A DNA stretch of 37,754 nucleotides, taken from CAYXDO01 sp964463485. Its GTDB lineage: Bacteria > Myxococcota > Kuafuiibacteriia > Kuafuiibacteriales > Kuafuiibacteriaceae. How positions within the stretch are numbered: position 1 is the first letter of the stretch; every line of letters starts with the position of its first letter. Shown here piece after piece: positions 7,399 through 14,676 of this stretch. The notes under the pieces are model-generated. The model ran no database searches. It was given only the letters and a program-made list of their open reading frames with translations, and was not told the DNA's origin. The stretch lies in assembly GCA_964463485.1 (NCBI GenBank), contig CAYXDO010000103.1, positions 1 to 37,754 on the forward strand. The letters are read 5' to 3'. Position numbers and translations under genes: made by a program.

Positions 7399-8006
7399 CT
7401 GACCCTCTCCTGGGACTCGAGGAGGTGACGAGCCAGCTCCTTTCGAGCGTGAAAAAGTCGAGTTCGAACCGTGGTTTCCTTGGTATTCAAAACTTCCGCG
7501 ATTTCGCGAGTTCCAAGTCCTTCGAGCTCGTGCAGGACATAAACCATCCTCTTCTTCGGATTCAGCATTTCGAGGCAACGCGAGACGATTCTGAGACGCT
7601 CCCGGGCCTCGATGACGTCCTCGGCACTTCGGACCGTGTCGCGAATGGGCTCGCGCTCGAGCGCGTGGAACAAGCGCAGCCGCCGGCCCTTGCCCCTCAA
7701 AAAAACCATCGCGAGGTTGGAGGCAATCCCGAGAAGCCAGGTACGAGGGCTGCTCCCGCCCCGGAACCGAGGCAACGCTCGATGGGCGGCGATGAATACC
7801 TGCTGAGTCAAGTCTTCGAGGTCGGCAGAGCCAGCTTCCCGACCGAGGAGCCTTCCGAGCATCCGGTACACATCGGCGGCGTGTTCGCGGAACAAACGCT
7901 CGATCGTCAGGGCCGGAGCGAGCCCGATCGGCTTGTCCTCCTCGATCGGATTCGACGAGATCGCGTGATCATCGTTGTGGGGGCCGTTGAGAGAAACCGC
8001 GGTCAT
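7395..8006 (-). CDS. ECF-type RNA polymerase sigma factor
   Basis: This 203-residue protein has region 2 (LFREHAADVYRMLGRLLG, DLEDLTQQVFIAAHRAL, RTWLLGIASNLAMVFLR) and region 4 (LNPKKRMVYVLHELEGL, EIAEVLNTKETTVRTRL), the standard ECF layout. I place the start at the ATG at 8006, with GAGGT seven bases upstream. The open frame continues further upstream without a better ribosome-binding site. The gene is coupled to the FecR anti-sigma gene by an ATGA overlap. It would direct transcription of envelope genes, possibly including the neighbouring barrel and lipoprotein genes on the same strand, but no promoter match could be confirmed by eye. Confidence 0.9.
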   Translation of the reverse strand: MTAVSLNGPHNDDHAISSNPIEEDKPIGLAPALTIERLFREHAADVYRMLGRLLGREAGSADLEDLTQQVFIAAHRALPRFRGGSSPRTWLLGIASNLAMVFLRGKGRRLRLFHALEREPIRDTVRSAEDVIEARERLRIVSRCLEMLNPKKRMVYVLHELEGLGTREIAEVLNTKETTVRTRLFHARKELARHLLESQERVR

Positions 8007-8183
8007 TTGGTTACCTCGGAACCTCTCCGCCCGTCGGGTGCGGTGACGCTCCGAATTCGGCTGCGCAGCCCAACGGCCGCTGGGGATCAGGGAAGCCAAT
8101 CACCGCGTGCATCTGTTTCCGGACCCGCCAGAATTGTTCAAGTGCTGGCTCCCTCGCAACGACCCGCGTGGCCAAGTGAGACG

Positions 8184-9074
8184 TCAAGGCAAGCGGGACC
8201 CGACCGAAACTTCGACCCAGGGCACGATGAGCCCAGGATCCAGCGAGGCTGCCCCATACCGCGCGGGGAGCTCGATGGCGGTGGACGGCCATCGCAGTTG
8301 AGCGCCACCGCGAACCTGCGCACGAAGGTGGCTACCGAACCCAAGCCCGAGTCCAATCCGAGCGACTGGGATCTGTCGCTCCACCGTTTGAGCCGGCGCC
8401 AGACCGGAAAACGCGATGGGTTGAACCGTCGCCCGCATGAACTCGAATCCGGCGGCTGCCAACACGGACAAAACAGTGAGCCCAAAGTCGATCCCGTATC
8501 TCGTCTCGACGAGGACCGAGAGCTCCAACACGTCCGAAGTCAAACCCTCGACGAGTCTCTCGCAACAGAAAAATCCGCGTCCCTCGAGGCGCGCGGCCAG
8601 CTCCAGGCGGGTGCGAGGGAGTGCGTACGCTGCCGCAACCAGCAAGCCCAACTGGGGTGTTTTTGGAGACTTCCAACTCACGATCTGGGCACCCGCCTCG
8701 ACCACCCAGCGCGGCTCGGACGGGTCCGCGGGCGCGGATTTGGATGTGAGCGCAGGCGTGCTCGGGGTGAAATCTGCATAGGTGCGGGCCAGAAGTAAGA
8801 CAACCTGCCGAAGGGCAGCGTCGTCATTTCCGGCGATTGCGACATCGCGGAGCAAGAGGGTCTCCCCTCGGGAACCGCGAACCTCGACAAGCAACGCCTG
8901 GGGTGCCGGCGTGACAGAGGCTCGAAGGTCGGCGCCAGTGGCAGTGCTCGCTAACGCTCCTAGCGGCAACTCACTTCTGAGCCTAACCTCGATTTGAGCG
9001 TCGAGCGGCCCAGCGGTCACGAAAATGCGTGTCGGCATGGCGCTCGCCATCAACAGGATGAGGACATAGGGCAC
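8184..9074 (-). CDS. Probable outer-membrane beta-barrel protein
   Basis: About 296 residues follow the GTG at 9074. An N-terminal hydrophobic stretch (VPYVLILLMASA) suggests a signal peptide. The first half contains LLVEVRGSRGETLLLRDV, a strand-rich segment, and a helix with VVLLLARTYADF. The second half has alternating hydrophobic strands with aromatic and Arg turns (RWVVEAGAQIV, LGLLVAAAYALPRTRLELAARLEGRG, IGLGLGFGSHLRAQVRGGA), typical of a small outer-membrane barrel. The start is uncertain: the frame is open to 9152 and no clear ribosome-binding site is seen. It lies about 180 bases upstream of the sigma gene on the same strand and may share its regulon. No named family is recognised. 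Confidence 0.6.
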   Translation of the reverse strand: MPYVLILLMASAMPTRIFVTAGPLDAQIEVRLRSELPLGALASTATGADLRASVTPAPQALLVEVRGSRGETLLLRDVAIAGNDDAALRQVVLLLARTYADFTPSTPALTSKSAPADPSEPRWVVEAGAQIVSWKSPKTPQLGLLVAAAYALPRTRLELAARLEGRGFFCCERLVEGLTSDVLELSVLVETRYGIDFGLTVLSVLAAAGFEFMRATVQPIAFSGLAPAQTVERQIPVARIGLGLGFGSHLRAQVRGGAQLRWPSTAIELPARYGAASLDPGLIVPWVEVSVGSRLP

Positions 9075-9222
9075 CGTGCCATCTAGTAAGCCGAAGTCCG
9101 AGGGAAGCGTCAACCAAACGCTTTTCTTGATTCGGTAGTAGACCGTCGACACGGCCTGGCAGACTCAAGGAGGGAATGGAAATATCGACGATTCCAGGAG
9201 AGTGCTGAAGTGATCAGCCATA

Positions 9223-9357
9223 GCAGGTCGCTGAAAAAGTCGACTTCTCGGAACGCTGCGCTGTGCTCGATCGTCATGGATCAGCAAATTCAAGCGCTTG
9301 CCGAGTGAATCGGGCACGGGCACGGCATGAGTTTCGGAGCCTCTTTCAGCGACCTGC
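9223..9357 (+). mobile_element. MITE-like element, copy A (complete)
   Basis: This 135-bp element is flanked on both sides by TA (9221-9222 and 9358-9359). The left end GCAGGTCGCTGAAAAAG pairs with the right end CTCTTTCAGCGACCTGC, giving inverted repeats of about 17 bases with one mismatch. The interior carries GATCAGCAAATTCAAGCGC, a two-unit GGGCAC tract and GCATGAGTTTCGGAGCC. It has no coding capacity. TA target duplication points to an IS630/Tc1-mariner-type transposase acting in trans. It lies 25 bases beyond the stop of the 771-residue lipoprotein gene. Confidence 0.83.
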
Positions 9358-9382
9358 TAGGGCGGGATCCGAACACATGGAT

Positions 9383-11698
9383 TCAAGGACGAAGGACGAC
9401 GATCGCCTGCTGCGCCGCGCTGCGTTTCACGACCGAAATCACCTCGGTGAGCCCATCGCCGTCGAGATCCGCACACGTGACCGGACCAGACTCGATCGGA
9501 TAGCTGGTCTGCGGAAGAACGAACCCACCCGCGAGACTCCCGAGAAAGACCCAGATACCGCTTCCGCTCGAAAGCACGACGTCTGGGTAAGGGTCGTGAT
9601 TGAGGCGACCGACGCACATCCCTTCGGGTCGGAAGTCCAACGCGTACTGCAAACACAGCGAGGCTGCACCCAGCACGCGCTCGCCGCCTGGAACCGGGTC
9701 GAGGGGCGGGAGCAGCGAGTCGAAGGTGGAGGCCGCGATCAGCCCGAGGCAACCTGGCGTGGCGCCACTGGCGCCCGTCGGGAGGATGGGGCAAGCGTCG
9801 GATGGGCGATTGTCGAGGCAAGCCGGCTCGGGCCCATCGGCTCGGGAGAACCAAGCCAGATCGACGGTATCCTCATCCTGCTCGAGTATCTCCACCCCGT
9901 GAATCGGCGCATTCAGCGTACTCACCTTCCACCGGAGCGCGTAGCGGTCGGTTGAATCTTGGGCAATCAAAAAGTCCAGCCCCGCGCTGGTCGCGGCGAC
10001 GATGACGTCTCCTGTGGGAGCGGCCAGCCCGAAAGGACGTGCGGTTGCGCCGTGTGCCCCGATCAAGCTCCGGTTGGGGATCGGGCACCCACAGGAATCC
10101 GTGGTCTCGCAGTGATTCGCTGGATTGTCCGCGCACCTGCACGAACCGCGCGTATTTTGGCCGGCCTTCTCACAGGAAAGCTCCGGCTGTCGGCAGGACT
10201 CAGCCGACGGAGTCAAGCCTGACCCGTTCGAGTCGTGCGTGTTGATCAAGACCTCGAGCTCTTTGTCATCCGCCACGCAGAGGCCCTCGTCGTTCGCGGT
10301 GCAGTCCCGCCCGGCCGGGCACTCACACCGCTCCCTGGGTGGGCAGCCACACGCTTCCGAATGGAGCTCGCACTCAGGGGACAGGTAGTCGAGGCACGAG
10401 CTCACCAGCGAGCAGGTTCGCCCGACCCTGCTTCGACCCTGTCCCGCCGTGACGAGATCGGCGAAGCGCTGGGTCGGATCACGCTTCCACCCACGAAGGC
10501 CGACTGCGTTGGACGCGGTCAGAACTTCCTTCCGGCGAAGTGAAAGTGCCAACTCGTTCCCCGCGATCACTCTGATCTCGCTCCCGTCGCCGCAGGAACC
10601 GTCCGCGCATTCTGCGCGCCGCGCGCTCACCACCGCGATGTCGTCTTTCGCTCCCGGCACGATCGGACCAACGAAGAGCCCCGACGGAGCAATTCCAGGA
10701 TGAGCGACACGCTCATCGAGGGTCACGGCAAAGGGTTGTGCGCCGAGGCCGCCGATCACCGTCAGCTCTCCTGCCGAGCTCGAACCCGCGGAGGCAACGC
10801 CCAGGGCACATTCAGCAGGTGTGCCGTGGCAACTCAGAATCACCAGCTCCAGGGCGGCATCTCCCGTTACATCTCCTGTCGCGAGCTCGATCACCGGTTC
10901 TCTTCCCGGGAGTGCGACCTCATTCGACTCGACGAGTCTCGCTGGCTCCACGCCGTCGATGAGAAAACTCAGGGCCGAGTCCTCGGCTGAAATGGCCGCG
11001 GCCATGAGTCGTACCCGCACGGACCACAACCCAGCGACCGGCGGCAGCGTGACTCGTGCCTCGGCCAGACCGCCGCTGTCGGTGCGGAGGGTGAGCGGAG
11101 ATCCGGCCGGGAGGTTATCAAGGGCGAGCTCGAGGGCTGGCTCGAAGCGAATATCGAGCCCTGGCAGTGGGTAGCGCTCCGCACGCCGACCGGGGAGGGA
11201 TCCGTCGACCCGCACTCGGATGGGGCTCGCGAGCTCGCGCCCAGCGAGGCCTGCGAAGTGCCCGGCGCCGACGATACTCAGCCTGAAGTTGCTCGGAAGG
11301 ATGGGTTTCAAGATGATCCGGTCCCCACGACTCGGGGCATCGGCGCACCCCTCCAGAATTGGCCTCCCGAGATCTCCTATTCCGTCGTAGGCCACCACGT
11401 GGATGATGGGTTCGTCTTCGAGCGATAGGACCTCGTCGACCTGAAGGTCGGTCGAAAAGGGGCCAATCGCCGTGAATACCAACTCGCCGACCGTCGGCTC
11501 TCCCAAGCCAAGTTGCCCGAGGAGCTCAACACACGCGGGAGCTCCGACTTCGACCCTGGGTATGAGCATGACGTCGATCCGAAGGGTCGCGTCGCGAGCC
11601 TCGGGACCAGGAAACACGATCTCCAAGCGTTGCGAAGTCCCTCTACATGAAGCGACGACACAGATCGCGAGCGAGCAGGTTGCAGCGAGTCGGGCCAA
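9383..11698 (-). CDS. Large Cys-rich FG-GAP lipoprotein
   Basis: This encodes 771 residues. The signal sequence LAATCSLAICVVASC has its lipobox at VASC. Ig/jelly-roll-like strands follow to about residue 210, then an FG-GAP-like strand (ATGDVTGDAALELVIL). A Cys-rich central part (about residues 420-540) has many Cys pairs (CGCPPRERCECPAGRDC). Further FG-GAP repeats (LNHDPYPDVVLSSG, ADLDGDGLTEVISV) reach the C-terminus. The TTG start is supported by GGAGG six bases upstream. It is probably surface-exposed and Ca-binding. A decayed partial copy lies at 4153-4538 and an exact copy of its first 184 bases lies at 14324-14507. Confidence 0.85.
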   Translation of the reverse strand: MARLAATCSLAICVVASCRGTSQRLEIVFPGPEARDATLRIDVMLIPRVEVGAPACVELLGQLGLGEPTVGELVFTAIGPFSTDLQVDEVLSLEDEPIIHVVAYDGIGDLGRPILEGCADAPSRGDRIILKPILPSNFRLSIVGAGHFAGLAGRELASPIRVRVDGSLPGRRAERYPLPGLDIRFEPALELALDNLPAGSPLTLRTDSGGLAEARVTLPPVAGLWSVRVRLMAAAISAEDSALSFLIDGVEPARLVESNEVALPGREPVIELATGDVTGDAALELVILSCHGTPAECALGVASAGSSSAGELTVIGGLGAQPFAVTLDERVAHPGIAPSGLFVGPIVPGAKDDIAVVSARRAECADGSCGDGSEIRVIAGNELALSLRRKEVLTASNAVGLRGWKRDPTQRFADLVTAGQGRSRVGRTCSLVSSCLDYLSPECELHSEACGCPPRERCECPAGRDCTANDEGLCVADDKELEVLINTHDSNGSGLTPSAESCRQPELSCEKAGQNTRGSCRCADNPANHCETTDSCGCPIPNRSLIGAHGATARPFGLAAPTGDVIVAATSAGLDFLIAQDSTDRYALRWKVSTLNAPIHGVEILEQDEDTVDLAWFSRADGPEPACLDNRPSDACPILPTGASGATPGCLGLIAASTFDSLLPPLDPVPGGERVLGAASLCLQYALDFRPEGMCVGRLNHDPYPDVVLSSGSGIWVFLGSLAGGFVLPQTSYPIESGPVTCADLDGDGLTEVISVVKRSAAQQAIVVLRP

Positions 11699-11699
11699 G

Positions 11700-12080
11700 G
11701 TGCACCTCCGCGCGGCCGGCTTCGTCGGACGCGAAATTCTCGAGGGAGAGACCCCGATGGAGGAATCTGGCTCAAAAATCTGGTCCGCGCCTTCATCGGC
11801 GCGAGTGTTCCACGCGCTCGGTCAGCGTGACGCGCGAACTGGCAGGACTCGTCTTTCCGAGTTCCGACTTCCGACTCCGACCGGACCGACTGCATGAGTC
11901 GGCCACGGCCGACGGCACCCCTGGGCCCTCCGCCACGCTAGACCCGAAACGTCCGGCGCGAACATTCGCCAGAGTCCGGACCGGACGGATCCCGAGTCGC
12001 TCGTGCGACGGCAAACTCTGCGTTTCGGTTGGGAGCTCTCCGGCCGGTGTCGCCGGTCGGCAAGATGTTCAGGCGTGACC
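11700..12080. other. Intergenic region without a supported gene
   Basis: About 380 bases separate the start of the lipoprotein gene from the degenerate end of the defence remnant. Bases 11700-11715 hold the lipoprotein ribosome-binding site (GGAGGTG on the minus strand). The rest shows no ribosome-binding site followed by a protein-like frame, and no clear promoter. It probably includes eroded ends of the inserted segment. Confidence 0.5.
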
Positions 12081-12335
12081 TCATGATCGATTCAAGACGG
12101 ACTCATCACTTCCCTCGTCTCGAGTTGGGCGACCGTGAGTATCGTCGTCTCCGTGTAGCTCAACGCGTCCCGAACCCGGCGGCCTTGCGCACGCATTGGC
12201 TTCGAGCTCATCGACCTCGATGGCAGTCGGCGCCGGCATCGTTTCGATCTCGGCGACGACACCGACCGGCTGGACGTAGCCGAGCCAGGCTTTGTGGTCC
12301 AGGATCTCGGGTGGGGTGACTCGGAAGTAACTCAC
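12081..12335 (-). pseudogene. 5' remnant of an unrecognised, probably defence-linked gene
   Basis: The GTG at 12335-12333 overlaps the stop of the PIN-like gene (GTGA). The first residues (SYFRVTPPEILDHKAWLGYV, then QPVGVV) look like the true start of a protein. After about 45 residues the sequence turns into low-quality frame (RPPGSGRVELHGDDDTHGR) and stops after 84 residues, so I read it as the front of a longer gene cut off by deletion. The H-x-x-WLG-x-x-Q-P-x-G pattern recalls the N-termini of large Eco57I-type methyltransferases in DISARM-like loci, but that is a weak memory-based link. It is the third gene of the XRE-ImmA/PIN operon. Confidence 0.45.
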
Positions 12336-12871
12336 CCGTTGGACTCCAATCTCGATGTTCGGGCTGCCAATCGCCGCGCGAGCGTCGAGTCGAAGCCATC
12401 GTAGTCTGGGGGCTTTCCGATCAGCGTCTTCTTATCCTCCCACGCCACAAGATGGGCCTTGGCCTGCTCGAGGGGCAAAAGATCCGATGCAACCAGCTCT
12501 GCGACCAAACCCATCAAATCGAGGGCGGGAACCTTCGATTTCTTGGCCTCGGCCAATGCGGCGACATCACATGAGATGAATGAAGGGCGCTCGGCGGCGC
12601 CTTGGAGAGACAACCAGGCGATGGCCTCAGCTTCACCGATGTGAACGACTTTGCGCAGCGCTTCGAGCTTCTTCCTGCCTTTGGGATCGAGCTTCACGGC
12701 TTCCACCCGGATGCGCCCGCTCCGAACAAGGGGTTCGATCTCTGACGAGTAGAGTTGCGAGAGCTCCTTTCTCGCCACGAACTGGGTCAGCAAGAGTGGA
12801 ACCTTCGTACGCTCGAGGAGGTGAGTGAGGAGAAAATTCCAAGCGTCGGAGTCGATGAAATAGCCATTCAA
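12332..12871 (-). CDS. PIN-like domain protein
   Basis: This encodes 179 residues. The pattern of acidic residues fits a PIN-type nuclease: FIDSDAWNFLL at the N-terminus (Asp7, Asp9), IGEAEAIAWL in the middle (Glu80, Glu82) and ISCDVAALAEAK (Asp102). A C-terminal LDLMGLVAELVASDLL helix resembles the DUF3368 branch. The TTG start overlaps the stop of the upstream gene (TTGA), so translation is coupled. Its partner is the XRE-ImmA/IrrE protein, a known kind of pairing in which the HTH-protease protein controls a toxic nuclease. RNase activity is inferred from the family and not shown by the sequence. Confidence 0.72.
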   Translation of the reverse strand: MNGYFIDSDAWNFLLTHLLERTKVPLLLTQFVARKELSQLYSSEIEPLVRSGRIRVEAVKLDPKGRKKLEALRKVVHIGEAEAIAWLSLQGAAERPSFISCDVAALAEAKKSKVPALDLMGLVAELVASDLLPLEQAKAHLVAWEDKKTLIGKPPDYDGFDSTLARRLAARTSRLESNG

Positions 12872-14052
12872 GCCGCACCGACACTTTCGACGACCGGTGG
12901 ATCCAGCGCGAAGTAGTCCAAGACGGGCCCGATGTCGTCGGTGGCGGACAGACCGATGAGCTCCGCAAATCGATCGCGGACGATCAGTTCTCGCGAATAC
13001 GCCTGTGCGGCCAGGCGGGCTAAGCTGGTACGCCGTTCCTCGGCTGTCTTTGGAAACGGAAAGTCTGATATCCCGAGAGGCACTTCCGCCTGCGACCAAC
13101 GGTCCTCGATGGCGCGCAACGTCAGAGCAACCGGCGGCGTCGGTTCCAGGCGCACGGAGGTCTTGTTCTTGAGGTAGAGACGAACGGCCGAATAGGGCAG
13201 GCCATACGACTCACTCAACTCCGCTGCGTTCGCCGCGGGCTCGGCCCCTTGTGCAGCGATGCGCTGAGGCTGAGGCTCGGGGCAAAGTAGCCGCACGGCA
13301 AAGGCATTGGCGCGCCGCTCGATGTGAAGCTTGGACTCAGTGAAGAATCCCGAGACCGAAGCGAGCGGTGTTCCTTTGGCGTCGAACAGGAGATGGCAGA
13401 GCTCATGGGCTAGGCTGAATCTTCGCACCAACGAGTTGCGATTCTTGCCGTCCAGATTCAGCACGACCGCCGGACCGCGAGTCTCGTCCAGAAACGAGAG
13501 ACCTGCGGGTCCATCAGGCCCGAGAGAGGCGTAGAGCAACTCGACGCCCTCTAGCCCGCCCACGAGATCGCGCATCGAACGAATCGGGTCAGCGCCCAGG
13601 CCGAGAAGTTGCCGAACGGCTTTGGCCAGGAGCGCCCCCTGTTTGTGCGGAGCAGACTCCGTTGCAAGTCGTGGTTGGAGCTTGTGGATTTCCGTGGAGA
13701 AGCTGCGCAGTTTGGAGGAGGGCATCTTGAGCAACGAGCGGAGCTCTCGGAGCTCGCGCGCTGCGTTCGCGGCACGTACGACGCGCATGCGCAGCACGTC
13801 GGAAATTTCGCGGAATTCATCAAGGCTGGTCAGAACCTCGATTCCGCGATCCTGAACGATTGGGGTGGTGGAAATTGCGAGCAAGTCCAAGCCGTAGACT
13901 GTGGCGAGCTCGGACGCCTCCAACACAGTCATGAAATCGCCGTTTTCGAGCTCCTGGAGGCGCGGAAGATCGATGTGCGTCGCCTCCGCCACCGATTGCT
14001 GGCGGTAGCCAAACGATTCGCGAAGGGCAGCCAGGTTCGCAAATTTGGTCAT
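12868..14052 (-). CDS. XRE-family regulator fused to ImmA/IrrE metallopeptidase
   Basis: This encodes 394 residues. An N-terminal helix-turn-helix (LRESFGYRQQSVAEATHIDL, about residues 10-60) is followed by a helical linker and an ImmA/IrrE zinc-peptidase domain. The HExxH motif is at AHELCHLLFDAKG (His216, Glu217, His220), with ERRANAFA (Glu245) as the probable third ligand. Proteins of this form sense stress and repress or cleave a partner. The next gene encodes a PIN-like protein and overlaps the stop by three bases, so a toxin/regulator pair is likely. The ATG start has no strong ribosome-binding site but is fixed by the HTH. It lies 24 bases downstream of the DrmD-like remnant on the same strand. 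Confidence 0.87.
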   Translation of the reverse strand: MTKFANLAALRESFGYRQQSVAEATHIDLPRLQELENGDFMTVLEASELATVYGLDLLAISTTPIVQDRGIEVLTSLDEFREISDVLRMRVVRAANAARELRELRSLLKMPSSKLRSFSTEIHKLQPRLATESAPHKQGALLAKAVRQLLGLGADPIRSMRDLVGGLEGVELLYASLGPDGPAGLSFLDETRGPAVVLNLDGKNRNSLVRRFSLAHELCHLLFDAKGTPLASVSGFFTESKLHIERRANAFAVRLLCPEPQPQRIAAQGAEPAANAAELSESYGLPYSAVRLYLKNKTSVRLEPTPPVALTLRAIEDRWSQAEVPLGISDFPFPKTAEERRTSLARLAAQAYSRELIVRDRFAELIGLSATDDIGPVLDYFALDPPVVESVGAA

Positions 14053-14075
14053 GCGTCTCGCTCCTTCCTAGCTGA

Positions 14076-14323
14076 TCATCCCGTCTCCGGCCAGAGGTAA
14101 ACGAGCCCGACCGGCTGGACGCGTCGCGCGTGCTAGTCGCGAACTCGGACGGGCTCGAGCTTCAAGTCACTCTCCAACTCACCGAGTCGCGTCCTCCAGT
14201 GTCGAATATCCGCCTCGAGCTGCTTCTTTTCGTCCTCGTTGAAGAGGTCGAGCTGGAGCTTTGAATCCTTCTTCTCGGCCTGTTCGAGCTGCGCGGAGAT
14301 CCTCTTCCTCTGCTGGTCGAGGA
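14076..14323 (-). pseudogene. C-terminal remnant of an SNF2/DrmD-like helicase
   Basis: Reading the minus strand, a coiled-coil-like segment (RKRISAQLEQAEKKDSK, LQLDLFNEDEKKQLEADI, RHWRTRLGELESDLKLEP, VRVRD) meets an in-frame TAG (14135-14133) and continues HARRVQPVGLVYLWPETG to a TGA at 14078-14076. This ending (P-V-G-L-V-Y-L-W-P-x-T-G) resembles, as I remember it, the tail of the SNF2-like helicase DrmD of class 1 DISARM. The front of the gene is missing: sequence switches abruptly to a lipoprotein-gene fragment at about 14323. It is therefore a dead remnant, lying directly upstream of and colinear with the XRE-ImmA gene. Confidence 0.6.
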
Positions 14324-14507
14324 CCCGAGGAGCTCGACACACGCGGGAGCTCCGACTTCGACCCTGGGTATGAGCATGACGTCGATCCGAAGGGTCGCGT
14401 CGCGAGCCTCGGGACCAGGAAACACGATCTCCAAGCGTTGCGAAGTCCCTCTACATGAAGCGACGACACAGATCGCGAGCGAGCAGGTTGCAGCGAGTCG
14501 GGCCAAG
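14324..14507 (-). pseudogene. 5' fragment of the 771-residue lipoprotein gene (direct repeat)
   Basis: This is identical by eye to 11516-11699 except for one base (GCTCGACACA instead of GCTCAACACA). It covers the TTG start, the signal sequence with its VASC lipobox and about 60 residues, ending at CVELLG. Identity stops one base before the start codon, so the GGAGG ribosome-binding site of the intact gene is absent here. At its other edge it is fused to the DrmD-like remnant. It is a non-functional copy in direct orientation, 2,808 bp from the original. Confidence 0.9.
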
Positions 14508-14528
14508 CTCAGGAACCCACGCCGCCTC

Positions 14529-14628
14529 AGCTCGCTAGCCAGCCACTTAGCGGCGAAATTCGGCGGGGCTCTGCGAGGACTTCGTGCCCGTGCCCGTGCC
14601 CGTGCCCGTGCCCGATCCTAATCCTGCC
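14529..14628 (+). repeat. ~100-bp dispersed repeat R, copy 2
   Basis: This matches 4013-4120 in the same orientation: CTCGCTAGCCAGCCACTT, GAAATTCGGCG, GGCTCTGCGAGGACTTCG, an uninterrupted run of about five GTGCCC hexamers, and GATCCTAATCCTGCC at the end. It lies 21 bases upstream of the lipoprotein-gene fragment. Confidence 0.8.
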
Positions 14629-14676
14629 CGGCCCTTATCTCCGGATCTCCGACCTTCCTGCGGAGCGTGTAGCTCT

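Noticed and set aside
8100..8183. Sigma promoter on the minus strand upstream of the ECF gene (TTGAAC word)
   Set aside because: No matching -10 element at a normal distance could be defined by eye.
7110..8798. Long open frame on the plus strand (562 codons)
   Set aside because: It lies opposite the sigma, FecR and barrel genes, which have clear domains. The peptide is Arg/Pro-rich without a domain, as expected for antisense frames in GC-rich DNA.
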